Source: Deinococcus piscis
GTDB lineage: Bacteria > Deinococcota > Deinococci > Deinococcales > Deinococcaceae
Length of the DNA: 64,000 bases
Direction of reading: 5' to 3'
Assembly (NCBI RefSeq): GCF_014653275.1
Contig: NZ_BNAL01000011.1
Location: 1 to 64,000, forward strand
The position numbers and the translations under genes were made by a program. The notes beneath the pieces were generated by a model. The model searched no databases and was not told where the DNA came from. It saw nothing but the letters and a program-made list of their open reading frames with translations. Shown one piece after another: positions 20,174 to 29,965 of the stretch. Position 1 is the stretch's first letter. Each line of letters opens with the position of its first letter.

Positions 20174-20210
20174 GCTTAGATTGGCGCATCTCTATCTATC
20201 AATCTAAGCT
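20173..20210 (+). promoter_or_regulatory. Promoter of the DUF6428 gene inside a perfect inverted repeat
   Basis: Perfect 11-bp arms AGCTTAGATTG (20173-20183) and CAATCTAAGCT (20200-20210). A -35-like TTGGCG (20181-20186) starts in the left arm, and after an 18-bp spacer the -10 TAAGCT (20205-20210) lies wholly in the right arm. The ATG is 6 bases further on. This geometry suits repression by a dimeric regulator. No oligo-T follows either arm, so a terminator is unlikely. Confidence 0.65.
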
Positions 20211-20216
20211 AGGGAC

Positions 20217-20768
20217 ATGACCCATCAAGTCTCCGGCCTCTCAGCTTCCGTTCAGAGCCTCAGTACAGCCGATTTTCTGGAGGCCCTGCGCGCACAGCCG
20301 CAGCGTCCGCTGGAATTCTGGCTGCATGGCGAGCGGCTGGTGGGAGCGGGCTATCACCTGACCGAAATCAGTGCGGTCAGCACCGAGGCGGTGGACTGCG
20401 GTGGCCGAGTGGACCGCTGGCGCGAGACGGTCTTTCAGGTGATGGACGGCACGCCCGAAGAAGCGGAGCGCGGATTCATGACCACCCGCAAGGCACTGGC
20501 GATTTATGACCGGGTGGCCAGCAAAATCACGCTGGACACCTCGGCCCCGGTGCGCTTCGAGTACGGCAATCTGACCCGCCCTGCTGTGCGCTACGGCGTG
20601 GAACGCCTGGAGCTGAGCAGCGAGCGACTGACGGTGCACCTGAGTCTTCCAGGCGTGCAGTGTAAAGCGGGTGACGCGTGCGGCCTGCCCGCAGGCTTGG
20701 TGACGGCGGGGGGCGAGCTGGCCGTGCTGGACAGCGGAACCTGTGAGCCGGGCGGAGGCTGCTGCTAA
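20217..20768 (+). CDS. DUF6428-family protein
   Basis: A 183-residue protein that I assign to DUF6428 by the segment PLEFWLHGERLVGAGYHLTE (residues 31-50), followed by VDCGGRVDRWRETVFQVMDG. Its function is unknown. The C-terminus is cysteine-rich (VQCKAGDACGLP and CEPGGGCC), compatible with metal or metalloid binding, and family members often sit near ArsR-type regulators. No such regulator is adjacent here. The leaderless promoter is embedded in an inverted repeat, so expression is probably switched. Confidence 0.7.
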   Translation: MTHQVSGLSASVQSLSTADFLEALRAQPQRPLEFWLHGERLVGAGYHLTEISAVSTEAVDCGGRVDRWRETVFQVMDGTPEEAERGFMTTRKALAIYDRVASKITLDTSAPVRFEYGNLTRPAVRYGVERLELSSERLTVHLSLPGVQCKAGDACGLPAGLVTAGGELAVLDSGTCEPGGGCC

Positions 20769-20786
20769 CACCCCAGCAAGAACGAC

Positions 20787-21373
20787 TTAATCTCTGCGGA
20801 CGCTGCTGAGACCCACCTTAAGCCTGTGCCAGCGCCTTCGGAGCGCTGAACTTGTGTCCGGCTGTAGTGTCAGCCCAAAGTGCTCCGCTATGGCCTCTAC
20901 AACTTGTTCATGGGTCAGCCCATCCGTATGCAGGTGGTCAGCGGGGTCCAGCGCCAGCAATCCCGCCAGGCAGCGGTCAATCTGTGTGGCTCCCCAGCTG
21001 CCAGCCCCTTCACCGCGTGAGCGTAGTCGCCGCAGCAGGGTGTCGGGCGAGGCCAGCAGGGCGGCGTGCCGGACTTCTATTCCGTTTTGCCGCAGCTCGC
21101 CGACCATCTCAGCGAAGTAGGCCGGGTGGACTAGGGTCATGGGGACGATGACTGGGCCGCTGCCGTGTAGGGCGCAGCTTCACGGGTGCCGGAGCGCCAC
21201 AGGGGAATGTCCTGAAAGTCGCCGCGTAGCAGGGGCGGGGTCATGCGCTGTAGGGCGAAGCCCAGCTGCTCGGGGTCGCACACAAACGAGCCCGGCAACC
21301 GCTGGGCCAGTGCGTAGGCGGCCTGTGTCTTGCCCACGCCAAAGGGGCCATTGATCCAGAGGATGGGGTGCAT
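20787..21373 (-). pseudogene. TmrB-like P-loop ATPase, frameshifted
   Basis: The sequence reads as one TmrB-like (tunicamycin resistance) P-loop protein broken by a frameshift. The 5' part from ATG 21373 encodes LWINGPFGVGKTQAAYALAQ, DPEQLGFALQRM and FQDIPLWRSGTREA. The 3' part, ending at 20787, encodes VIVPMTLVHPAYFAEMVG, LRRLRSRGEGAGSWGATQID and the family C-terminus LRRRWHRLKVGLSSVRRD. The two join in different frames between about 21145 and 21180. The break lies in a region a few residues shorter than in B. subtilis TmrB, suggesting a small deletion. Both halves are otherwise well preserved, so a recent mutation or a sequencing error are both possible. Confidence 0.75.
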
Positions 21374-21422
21374 GGAGCCAGCGTAGCCTTTTGCCCACCC
21401 GCCCCCGTGCCATGCTGCGGGC

Positions 21423-22628
21423 ATGACCGATCCCCGCGTGCTGGCAACCGTGCAGACCCTCTGGAGTGGAGCGGTGCTGGCCGACCCGTATCCGCTTTAT
21501 CAGCGGCTGCATGGGTTCACAGATCAGAGTGGCCTGCTGCGTGTGCCCGAGCTGGGGCTCAATCTGGCCGTGTCACATGCAGCGGTGGACACGGTGCTGC
21601 GCTCGCCGCAGGCCCGCTCATCGGAGTGGACGGTCAGCCACAGCGACGGGGCGCGGCTGCTCCAACACATGATGCTGTTTCAAAACGGTGCTGAGCATGC
21701 CCGGCTGCGCGGCCTGGTCCAGAAAGCTTTTACGCCCCGCGTGGTAGAGGAACAGCGCGAATTGGTGCGGGGACTGCTGCGCGAATTGCTGGACGACTTG
21801 GCGCGGCAAGCGGGGCCGGTGGACTTGGTGGCGGGGCTGTCGGGGCCGCTGCCAGGCCGGGTGATTATGCGAATGCTGGGGCTGAGTGGTGCCGATGAGG
21901 AGCGCTTCCTGGGCTGGTCGGACAGCGTGGCCGAGTTGCTGGGTGGCGCTGACCGTTCGCCTGCGCTATTGGCCCGCATAGACGCCGACGCCCGCGAGAT
22001 GCGCGGCTATTTCCGCGACCTGGCTGCCGAGCTGCGTGCCCGCCCCCAGCCGGGGCTGCTCTCGGCCCTGGCCGCTGCCGAAGATGGGGGACAGCAACTG
22101 AGCAGCGATGAACTGCTGTCCAACGCTGTGCTGCTGCTCACCGCCGGGCACGAAACCACTTCCAACCTGATTCCGGGCGGGCTGCTGGCGCTGCATGACC
22201 AGCCGGACGCCTGGTCCGCGCTGGTGGCCGACCCCAGGCAGCAGGGCGTGGCCGACGAACTGCTGCGCTTCGTGTCGCCAGTACAGTTCGATGGGCGCGG
22301 GCTGGCTGGGCCGCTGCAGGTGGGCGGCAGCCTGTTGCTTGCTGGCTCCCAGGTACAGCTGCTGCTGGGCGCGGCCAACCGTGACCCGCAGGTGTTCCCG
22401 CAACCGGAGCGGCTGGACTGGTCCCGGCCCAATGTGGCCCGTCACCTTGCCTTCGCCGCCGGGCCGCACTACTGCCTGGGAGCCAGCCTGGCACGGCTGG
22501 AAATCACCGAGACATTCGCTGCGCTGGCCGGGCGTTTTCCGGGGCTGCGCGTGACTGACCCCCAACCCCCCTACAAGCAGAACTTTGTACTGCGCGGTCC
22601 GCAGGAGTTGCGGGTCCAGCTGAGCTGA
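21423..22628 (+). CDS. Cytochrome P450
   Basis: A 401-residue soluble bacterial P450. The I-helix motif AGHETTSN is near residue 241, the K-helix ExxR is in ADELLRFVSPVQ (about 281), and the heme-ligand loop is FAAGPHYCLGASLARLE with the Cys near 352. The loop has Ala where the FxxG consensus is usually FGxG, which is tolerated in the family. The substrate is unknown and no redox partner is adjacent. It is a single plus-strand gene convergent with acs, sharing a hairpin terminator. Confidence 0.92.
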   Translation: MTDPRVLATVQTLWSGAVLADPYPLYQRLHGFTDQSGLLRVPELGLNLAVSHAAVDTVLRSPQARSSEWTVSHSDGARLLQHMMLFQNGAEHARLRGLVQKAFTPRVVEEQRELVRGLLRELLDDLARQAGPVDLVAGLSGPLPGRVIMRMLGLSGADEERFLGWSDSVAELLGGADRSPALLARIDADAREMRGYFRDLAAELRARPQPGLLSALAAAEDGGQQLSSDELLSNAVLLLTAGHETTSNLIPGGLLALHDQPDAWSALVADPRQQGVADELLRFVSPVQFDGRGLAGPLQVGGSLLLAGSQVQLLLGAANRDPQVFPQPERLDWSRPNVARHLAFAAGPHYCLGASLARLEITETFAALAGRFPGLRVTDPQPPYKQNFVLRGPQELRVQLS

Positions 22629-22645
22629 AAAGCGGCAGAACGTGT

Positions 22646-22680
22646 GGACCGCCCACTCCGCATCTCAGAGTGGGCGGTCC
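22646..22680. terminator. Shared hairpin between P450 and acs
   Basis: Perfect 13-bp arms GGACCGCCCACTC/GAGTGGGCGGTCC with a 9-base loop lie between convergent stops. There is little oligo-T on the plus side; the minus side has a CTTTTC stretch further on. Confidence 0.7.
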
Positions 22681-22703
22681 AGAGCAGCGCAGGCGGCCCC
22701 AGC

Positions 22704-24659
<1,956 letters not shown>

Positions 24660-24854
24660 GCTTGCCCCCTCCTTGCTTGTAAATTTCCGGTGCAGACAGC
24701 TTAGCGCAGGTCCGTGCCAGACATAAACTTCCTGTCACTTGCCAGTTTGGGCGGTGGAGAACAGCTTTTTGGGCCACCTGCCGCTGGTGGCTGACGCCAG
24801 GGCGCAGAGGCCGTGAGCCATTCGTCAGGCGGCACCTGCCATAGTGAAGAGGTG

Positions 24855-25112
24855 ATGCAGCTTAAGGTCGCTTCCCATTCCGCGCCCAAGGCGCTGGCCG
24901 GTGCAGTCTCCGGCCTGCTGCGCGAGGCCCCGCAAGTGGAGCTGCAAGCTGTCGGGCCGCAGGCTGTCAACCAGGCGGTCAAGGCGCTGGCGATTGCGCG
25001 CGGCTATCTGGAAGGTGACGGCATAGACCTGATCGTGCAGCCTGCGTTCGCTCCTGCGCAGCAGGGCGGCGTGCAGATGCTGCTGCTGGTCACGGCCATT
25101 CGCCGCCTCTGA
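24855..25112 (+). CDS. SpoVS-like protein
   Basis: An 85-residue protein matching stage V sporulation protein S (LKVASHSAPKALAGAVSGLL, VNQAVKALAIARGYL, LIVQPAF). SpoVS-type Alba-like proteins occur in non-sporulating Deinococcus and Thermus as well, with an uncharacterised role. The ATG at 24855 follows GAAGAGG, and a CATAGT box lies upstream. It stands alone. Confidence 0.88.
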   Translation: MQLKVASHSAPKALAGAVSGLLREAPQVELQAVGPQAVNQAVKALAIARGYLEGDGIDLIVQPAFAPAQQGGVQMLLLVTAIRRL

Positions 25113-25256
25113 GGTGGGCACCGCCACTTCTTTACCTCTGCCTTACACATGGCCGCTACAATGCAACCATCCGCAATGATGGGGCGTATTGCAGATCGTG
25201 GGGATACGGCGAACCCGCTTGCTCGACACTGACTCGCCGAGGACCAGATACTTTTA

Positions 25257-25280
25257 CCGGCGTGGGACACACCCACCGGC
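25257..25280. promoter_or_regulatory. Leader hairpin upstream of the YugP-type protease gene
   Basis: An imperfect inverted repeat CCGGCGTGGG/ACCCACCGG lies within the roughly 190-base interval between spoVS and the protease gene. A TACAAT -10 candidate at 25156-25161 would give a leader of about 140 bases, unusually long for this window. I see no small gene in it. Confidence 0.35.
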
Positions 25281-25301
25281 TACGAATGAGGAGAATGACT
25301 G

Positions 25302-26006
25302 ATGGACCCAATGATGTACAACACTGGTGGCGGCAGCTCTTATATGCCGCTGATTCTGGGATTGATGGTGCTGTCTTTTGTGGTGCAGTTCTGGCTGAAG
25401 AACGTGTATGGCAAGTGGATGAACGTGCAAAACAGCTCTGGCCTGACCGGTGAGCAGATTGCCCGCCGCATGCTGGATGATGCTGGCCTGCAGCACGTGC
25501 CCGTGAAAATGACCCCCGGTGAGCTGAGCGACCACTACGACCCCATCAAGGACGAAGTGTACCTCAGCGAAGCCAACTTCCGCCTGCCCAGTGTGGCTGG
25601 CGCTGCTGTGGCCGCGCACGAAGTGGGCCACGCCATTCAGGACAAAATCAGCATGCCGGCCCTGGTGGCCCGCGGCAAGATGGCCGTGCCCCTGAGCATT
25701 GGCAGCAACCTGGCTCCCTGGATGGTGCTGGCTGGTCTGTTCCTGAGCATCCAGCCGTTGGTCTGGGTGGGCGTCATTCTGTTCGGCGGTGCGCTGCTGT
25801 TCCACCTGATCACCCTGCCCGTGGAGTTTGACGCCAGCCGCCGCGCCCTGGCTTACCTGCGCTCCAATGGCATCGTGAGTGGCGGCGCTGAGAGCGACGG
25901 TGCCCAGAAGGTACTGACCGCCGCTGCACTCACCTACGTGCTGGCCTTTGCGATGGCCCTCGCACAGTTCTTGCACTTCCTGGGTTTGGCCCGCAACAAC
26001 GACTGA
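25302..26006 (+). CDS. Membrane zinc metallopeptidase, YugP family
   Basis: A 234-residue membrane protein of the YugP/Zn_peptidase_2 type. An N-terminal helix spans residues 15-33. The zinc motif HEVGH is near residue 106, inside AVAAHEVGHAIQDKISMPAL. A hydrophobic region at 130-170 and a C-terminal helix complete it; the EFDASRRALAYL segment provides the third-ligand region. Substrates are unknown; membrane protein quality control is a reasonable guess. A GAGGAG ribosome site precedes the ATG. Confidence 0.85.
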   Translation: MDPMMYNTGGGSSYMPLILGLMVLSFVVQFWLKNVYGKWMNVQNSSGLTGEQIARRMLDDAGLQHVPVKMTPGELSDHYDPIKDEVYLSEANFRLPSVAGAAVAAHEVGHAIQDKISMPALVARGKMAVPLSIGSNLAPWMVLAGLFLSIQPLVWVGVILFGGALLFHLITLPVEFDASRRALAYLRSNGIVSGGAESDGAQKVLTAAALTYVLAFAMALAQFLHFLGLARNND

Positions 26007-26036
26007 GTTAGGCATTTGAAGCAGTAGAGAAGCAGT

Positions 26037-26078
26037 AAAAAGGCAGAAAGCTCAGTGTGTCGAGCCTTCTGCCTTTTT
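26037..26078. terminator. Bidirectional terminator
   Basis: 17-bp arms (one G-U pair) AAAAAGGCAGAAAGCTC/GAGCCTTCTGCCTTTTT with an 8-base loop. It ends the protease gene on the plus strand and sufT on the minus strand. Confidence 0.92.
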
Positions 26079-26098
26079 ACTGGTTTGCTTTTGTGCGT

Positions 26099-26566
26099 TT
26101 ATACGTTGAAGCCGAACATTCGCATCTGGCGCTTGCCGTCTTCGGTCATCATGTCCATGGTCCAAGGTGGCGTCCAGACGAACTCCACTTCGACTTCGGT
26201 CACACCGTCCAGGCGGCCCACGGCCATTTCGGCGTCGGCGCGAATCAGGTCCTGCACCGGGCAGCCCACGCTGGTCAGGGTCATGGTGACTTCTACGCGG
26301 CCTGTCGGCAGCACATCCACTTCATAGATCAGGCCCAAGTCCACCACGTTCACGGGAATTTCGGGGTCTTTGACGATTTTGAGCGCTTCGAGCACCTGCT
26401 CTTTGGTGGGAAGGTCGGTGCTGAGCTGTGCGGAAGCGGCATGCTCGCCCGTCTGGGCCTCGGCGCTGCCGGCTGAGGTAGAGGAGACAGAGACATCCTG
26501 GCTTCCACCAGCGGTGGCCGTAGCTGGAATCTGGTCAATCGGGGGTTTGGGGGTGGGGTCACTCAT
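26099..26566 (-). CDS. SufT/DUF59 iron-sulfur assembly factor
   Basis: A 155-residue MIP18/DUF59 protein. Family motifs are IVKDPEIPVNVVDLGLIYEV (residues about 64-83) and TLTSVGCPVQDLIRADAE with the conserved Cys. SufT-type proteins help mature Fe-S proteins. The first about 50 residues are a Ser/Thr/Ala-rich extension absent from typical 100-residue members. The gene follows the rhodanese gene by 4 bases after GGAGAATAAAGCG, suggesting an operon with shared sulfur-related function. Confidence 0.85.
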   Translation of the reverse strand: MSDPTPKPPIDQIPATATAGGSQDVSVSSTSAGSAEAQTGEHAASAQLSTDLPTKEQVLEALKIVKDPEIPVNVVDLGLIYEVDVLPTGRVEVTMTLTSVGCPVQDLIRADAEMAVGRLDGVTEVEVEFVWTPPWTMDMMTEDGKRQMRMFGFNV

Positions 26567-26570
26567 CGCT

Positions 26571-26906
26571 TTATTCTCCGTTTCCGGGGCGCACGTGGGG
26601 CAGGTCCTGGGCCACCCAGTCGTTGGTGCCGCCGGTCAGATTGTGCAGGCGGCTTTCGTCATAGCCGTTCTGAGCAAGAAACTGCGCAGCCTGCATAGAG
26701 CGTGCGCCGCTGCGGCAGATCAGCACCGTTTGGGGGCCCTGAGGAATTTCCTGGTAGCGCTCCGTGAATTGGCTGAGGGGAATGTTGATGGCCCCTTCGG
26801 CATGAACGTCCGCGAATTCGTCCGCCTCACGCACGTCAATCAGTTGGTAGTCGTTGCCAGCCAGCCGCTGATGGGCGTCGGCAGGATTCATTTCTCCGAT
26901 AGGCAT
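26571..26906 (-). CDS. Single-domain rhodanese
   Basis: A 111-residue rhodanese domain. DYQLIDVREADEFADVHAEG and the active-site loop LICRSGARS, with catalytic Cys, are clear, as is the C-terminal LTGGTNDWVAQDLP. Such proteins carry persulfide sulfur. The ATG at 26906 is chosen because TATTCT ends 6 bases upstream (leaderless); a longer frame would begin upstream of that box. It is cotranscribed with sufT. Confidence 0.88.
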   Translation of the reverse strand: MPIGEMNPADAHQRLAGNDYQLIDVREADEFADVHAEGAINIPLSQFTERYQEIPQGPQTVLICRSGARSMQAAQFLAQNGYDESRLHNLTGGTNDWVAQDLPHVRPGNGE

Positions 26907-27093
26907 GGCCCCAGAATAGGTCAAGCTGCCGGGGAACAATGTAGGGCCTCCCCAGCGCTGGGCCTAGAAGCTGCCTGGAACATCGTGGAGATGTGTCCGT
27001 CTCTAGGCTATTAGGCGAGCAGCGTGGGGAAGCACGGACACCGCTTGGCTCCTCATCCTATTTTTTTCGTGGATGAACTCTACACTCTGAAGC

Positions 27094-27384
27094 ATGTCGC
27101 TGCCCGACCCACAGGCCACCTTGATTGATTTGCGCCCCCAGGAGCTGCGCTTTGCCGAACCGCTGGAGCGGCTGTTGCCAGGCCGCCGCGTGCAGGCTGT
27201 CGCCCTGGCTGCCATCGAGCAGGGCCAGCATGGTCTGACCCCTGCCGACGGTCCGCTGCTGGTGCTATGTGAGCGTGGGGTGCGCTCCCCACTGGCCGTC
27301 CGCTTCTTGCAGGCCGATGGTCTACCGGCTCAGGTGTATCCCGGCGGACTTCCCGCGCTGAAGCGGGCGTTGGGCGAGCAGTAG
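27094..27384 (+). CDS. Small rhodanese-like protein
   Basis: A 96-residue rhodanese-like domain with LIDLRPQELRFAEP, the active-site loop LVLCERGVRSPLA and the C-terminal YPGGLPALKRAL. It lacks part of the usual N-terminal strand order and is shorter than most rhodaneses, but the catalytic Cys is kept. Leaderless start: TACACT ends 7 bases before the ATG. The 150 bases upstream hold no other gene. Confidence 0.78.
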   Translation: MSLPDPQATLIDLRPQELRFAEPLERLLPGRRVQAVALAAIEQGQHGLTPADGPLLVLCERGVRSPLAVRFLQADGLPAQVYPGGLPALKRALGEQ

Positions 27385-27485
27385 CGTGGTGGCCCATCTG
27401 GCAGGCTGTGTTGTGGCTGCTGGGACCATACGGCCCGGCGGGAATTTGCAGTTGAACGCTTACCGCGATCACGAAGGAGAGCACG

Positions 27486-27932
27486 TTGTCAAACACTAAG
27501 AAAGTCCCGACTGTGCCTGAGCATCAGGCGTATCTCGCGCTTCAGTCCTCGGCGCTGCGCCTCAAGGATGAAGTCGAGCATCTGCTCAAGCAAAGCGGCT
27601 TGACGGTAACCCAGTTCAATGTGCTGCGTATCTTGCGCGGCGCACAGGAAGAAGCGCTCACCTGCAGCGAGATTGCCAGCCGCCTGCTCAACAAAGACCC
27701 GGATGTGACCCGGCTGCTGGACCGCATGGAAAAGCAGGCCCTGATTGAGCGGCACCGCGACCACAAGGACCGCCGCGTCCTGCTGACTCGCCTGTCGCCT
27801 GAAGGCCGCCGTGTGGTGGACTTGCTCGATGCTCCGATGATGGACCTGCACCGCCAGCAGTTTGGGCACATGCCTGCCGAGCGGGTAGAACTGCTGGTCA
27901 CCCTGCTGCGGGAGGTCGCTGGCCAGGGCTAG
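27486..27932 (+). CDS. MarR-family transcriptional regulator
   Basis: A 148-residue winged-helix regulator. LKQSGLTVTQFNVLRILRGA and TCSEIASRLLNKDPDVTRLL form the recognition helix-turn-helix, and ERHRDHKDRRVLLTRLSPEG the wing. It starts at TTG 27486 after AAGGAGA, 6 bases away. It contains no cysteine, so it is not an OhrR-type thiol sensor. The palindrome between it and doxX is a likely binding site. Confidence 0.88.
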   Translation: MSNTKKVPTVPEHQAYLALQSSALRLKDEVEHLLKQSGLTVTQFNVLRILRGAQEEALTCSEIASRLLNKDPDVTRLLDRMEKQALIERHRDHKDRRVLLTRLSPEGRRVVDLLDAPMMDLHRQQFGHMPAERVELLVTLLREVAGQG

Positions 27933-27985
27933 CAGACCGCCTTGCGAAAGCTCATTCTCCTCTCGCCCTTCTCACCACAAATACT

Positions 27986-28002
27986 CGTTAAAACAAATAA
28001 CG
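27986..28002. promoter_or_regulatory. Candidate MarR operator, CGTTA-aaacaaa-TAACG
   Basis: A 5-bp inverted repeat with 7-base spacer in an AT-rich stretch, 23 bases before the DoxX start and downstream of the marR stop. Size and composition fit MarR sites. Confidence 0.5.
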
Positions 28003-28024
28003 TGATCACACAAAGGAGGCTCTT

Positions 28025-28459
28025 ATGACTACAGTTGCTGCTCCCACTTCCACCGACACCGCTCAGCGTACTGCCCTGGCCCTCACGATTCTGCGGGTCA
28101 TCGTCGGCCTTATTTTTATGGCGCACGGGTACCAGAAGTTCTTTATGTACACCTTGCCCGGCACCACTGGAGCATTTACCGAAATGGGCATTCCTGGGGC
28201 CAGCCTGGCCGCGCCAGCGGTGGCCACACTTGAACTGCTGGGCGGCCTGGCCCTGATGCTGGGCATCGGCACGCGCTTTGCCGCTGCCTTGCTGGCGCTG
28301 ACCATCTTGGGCGCTTTGCTGATGGTTCACCTCAAAGCAGGCTTCTTCAACCCCGGCGGGATCGAGTTTCCCCTGGTTCTGTTTGGCGGCGCGGTGGCCC
28401 TGGCGCTGGCTGGACCAGGGGCCTATGCACTGGACACAGCACTGTCCAAGAACCGCTGA
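28025..28459 (+). CDS. DoxX-family membrane protein
   Basis: A 144-residue four-helix membrane protein of the DoxX family: LRVIVGLIFMAHGYQKFF (residues 18-35), MGIPGASLAAPAVATLELLG, LMLGIGTRFAAALLALTILG and a C-terminal helix. DoxX proteins are linked to redox and thiol stress in several bacteria; the function here is unproven. It has a strong AAAGGAGG ribosome site and a MarR-type palindrome upstream, suggesting control by the adjacent regulator. The 156 bases after it hold nothing that I recognise. Confidence 0.88.
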   Translation: MTTVAAPTSTDTAQRTALALTILRVIVGLIFMAHGYQKFFMYTLPGTTGAFTEMGIPGASLAAPAVATLELLGGLALMLGIGTRFAAALLALTILGALLMVHLKAGFFNPGGIEFPLVLFGGAVALALAGPGAYALDTALSKNR

Positions 28460-28615
28460 AACAGGGAGGCGCTGAGGCGTGGGCGGCACAGATGGTAGAG
28501 AGGGCCACCTATTGGCCGCGTGGTACGGGTCTGTTTCCAGTGAGTGGAAAGCAGTAGGCAGAAAGGCTGGTGCCTGGGGGGATGCCCAGGAGCCAGCCTG
28601 GGCCGCGCCACGGAT

Positions 28616-29860
28616 TCAGGCATCGCGCCGCAGTGAGCTGCACGCCCACCATCCCAGTGCGTACAGCACTGCACTGCAAATAAAGAGTGGCTGGTAACCG
28701 AAGCGGTCCGCCACCAGGCCGCCCAGCACCGGGGCGAACAGGGCCACGCCCACCAGCGTATTGAGCGTGCCGATGTAGCGGCTGCGCTGACCTTCGGGTG
28801 AGATGTTCAGCAGGTGATTGGTGTGTCCCAGATTGAAGCCCTGCATGGCCACGCTGGACAGCACGAACACCAGGCTGTAAGTGGCGGGCGGCCAGCCAAA
28901 GTGCCCTGCCAGAAATGCAGTCACCGGGGCCAGCAGTGCAAAAGCGGCAGCGTAGCGCAGGATTCGCCGTGAGCCTTTGCGCTCGGCCACCCGCTGCCAG
29001 CCCAGGTTGCTTAGCGGCGCAGCGGCTGTGGTCGCCATCACGAAGGTGCCCAGTGACGCTGCTGGAAAGCCCAGGTCGCGCAGGGCATACACCGCATAAA
29101 AAGGTTCGCTGACTGCCGCGAAGGCCAGCAGCAGGCGCACGTTCAAAAAGGCCCGCAGGGCCGGGTCGGCCAGCGACTGAGGAATAGAGCGCAGTTCCTC
29201 GCGGAAGTTGCCTGGCGGCAGCGGCTGGTCGGGCGGCTCTTCTACCCGTCCTAATATGGCGTAGGCCACTGTGAAGGCTACTGTACCGAGCAGAAAAATC
29301 AGTGTGTAGTTGTAGGGAAAGGCTAAGTCCGAGCCCAGAATCCAGCGTACGGCCAATCCTGCGAGGAAGGCCAGCAGGCCGCCGTACAGGTTGCGGGTTC
29401 CGAAAAACCAGGCGCGGCGCGGCGGCGGCACCGTCTTGCTGACGATTTCGAGCCAGGGGAGACCCGACACTCCCGAAGCCAGCGCATTGACCAGCATGGC
29501 GAGCAGAAAGACGCTCAGGCATAGGGCGGGCCAGTCGGTCAGGAAAGCGGCGCAGGCCACCATCAGCAGATAAGTCACTGTGCGGACCGTGGCTGCTGAG
29601 CGGTAGAGCGGCATCTTGTGCGTCAGGGGCCGCGCCCGCGAAGCGATATACAGCTGCGGCAACATCCAGCCCCCCTGGGCGATGGCCGGCAGCAGCCCGA
29701 TGATGGCGTTCGGTGCGCCCAGCTTGGCTGCGAACCCTGCCATCACAATCGCCACGCTCATAAAGCCCTCGCCCAGCAGGGCCAGCCAGCCATTCAGCAC
29801 GCCCAGGCGTTCGTTGGGGGACCAGTTCTGCCAGGGCGGAGTGAGAGAGCGGCGCGGCAT
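28616..29860 (-). CDS. MFS transporter
   Basis: A 414-residue major facilitator protein with 12 predicted helices in two halves. Conserved patterns include the N-terminal LNGWLALLGEGFMSVAIVMA and the repeated loop NLGWQRVAERKGSRRILRYA between halves. The substrate is unknown. The ATG at 29860 is preferred over 29869 because a CATAAT box (29873-29868) overlaps the earlier codon and ends 7 bases before this one. Confidence 0.85.
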   Translation of the reverse strand: MPRRSLTPPWQNWSPNERLGVLNGWLALLGEGFMSVAIVMAGFAAKLGAPNAIIGLLPAIAQGGWMLPQLYIASRARPLTHKMPLYRSAATVRTVTYLLMVACAAFLTDWPALCLSVFLLAMLVNALASGVSGLPWLEIVSKTVPPPRRAWFFGTRNLYGGLLAFLAGLAVRWILGSDLAFPYNYTLIFLLGTVAFTVAYAILGRVEEPPDQPLPPGNFREELRSIPQSLADPALRAFLNVRLLLAFAAVSEPFYAVYALRDLGFPAASLGTFVMATTAAAPLSNLGWQRVAERKGSRRILRYAAAFALLAPVTAFLAGHFGWPPATYSLVFVLSSVAMQGFNLGHTNHLLNISPEGQRSRYIGTLNTLVGVALFAPVLGGLVADRFGYQPLFICSAVLYALGWWACSSLRRDA

Positions 29861-29965
29861 GAGGGGCATTATGCGCCCGCAGCTCTGACGGAAGTTTGAT
29901 GGGTTGCGGGTGCGCAGGCTACGGCCTGGAGAGCCGCGCAGCGATCTTCGGATGCTGGCAGTCTT

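Noticed and set aside
20173..20210. Simple terminator of dgt
   Set aside because: No oligo-T after either arm, and the arms coincide with -35 and -10 boxes of a leaderless promoter.
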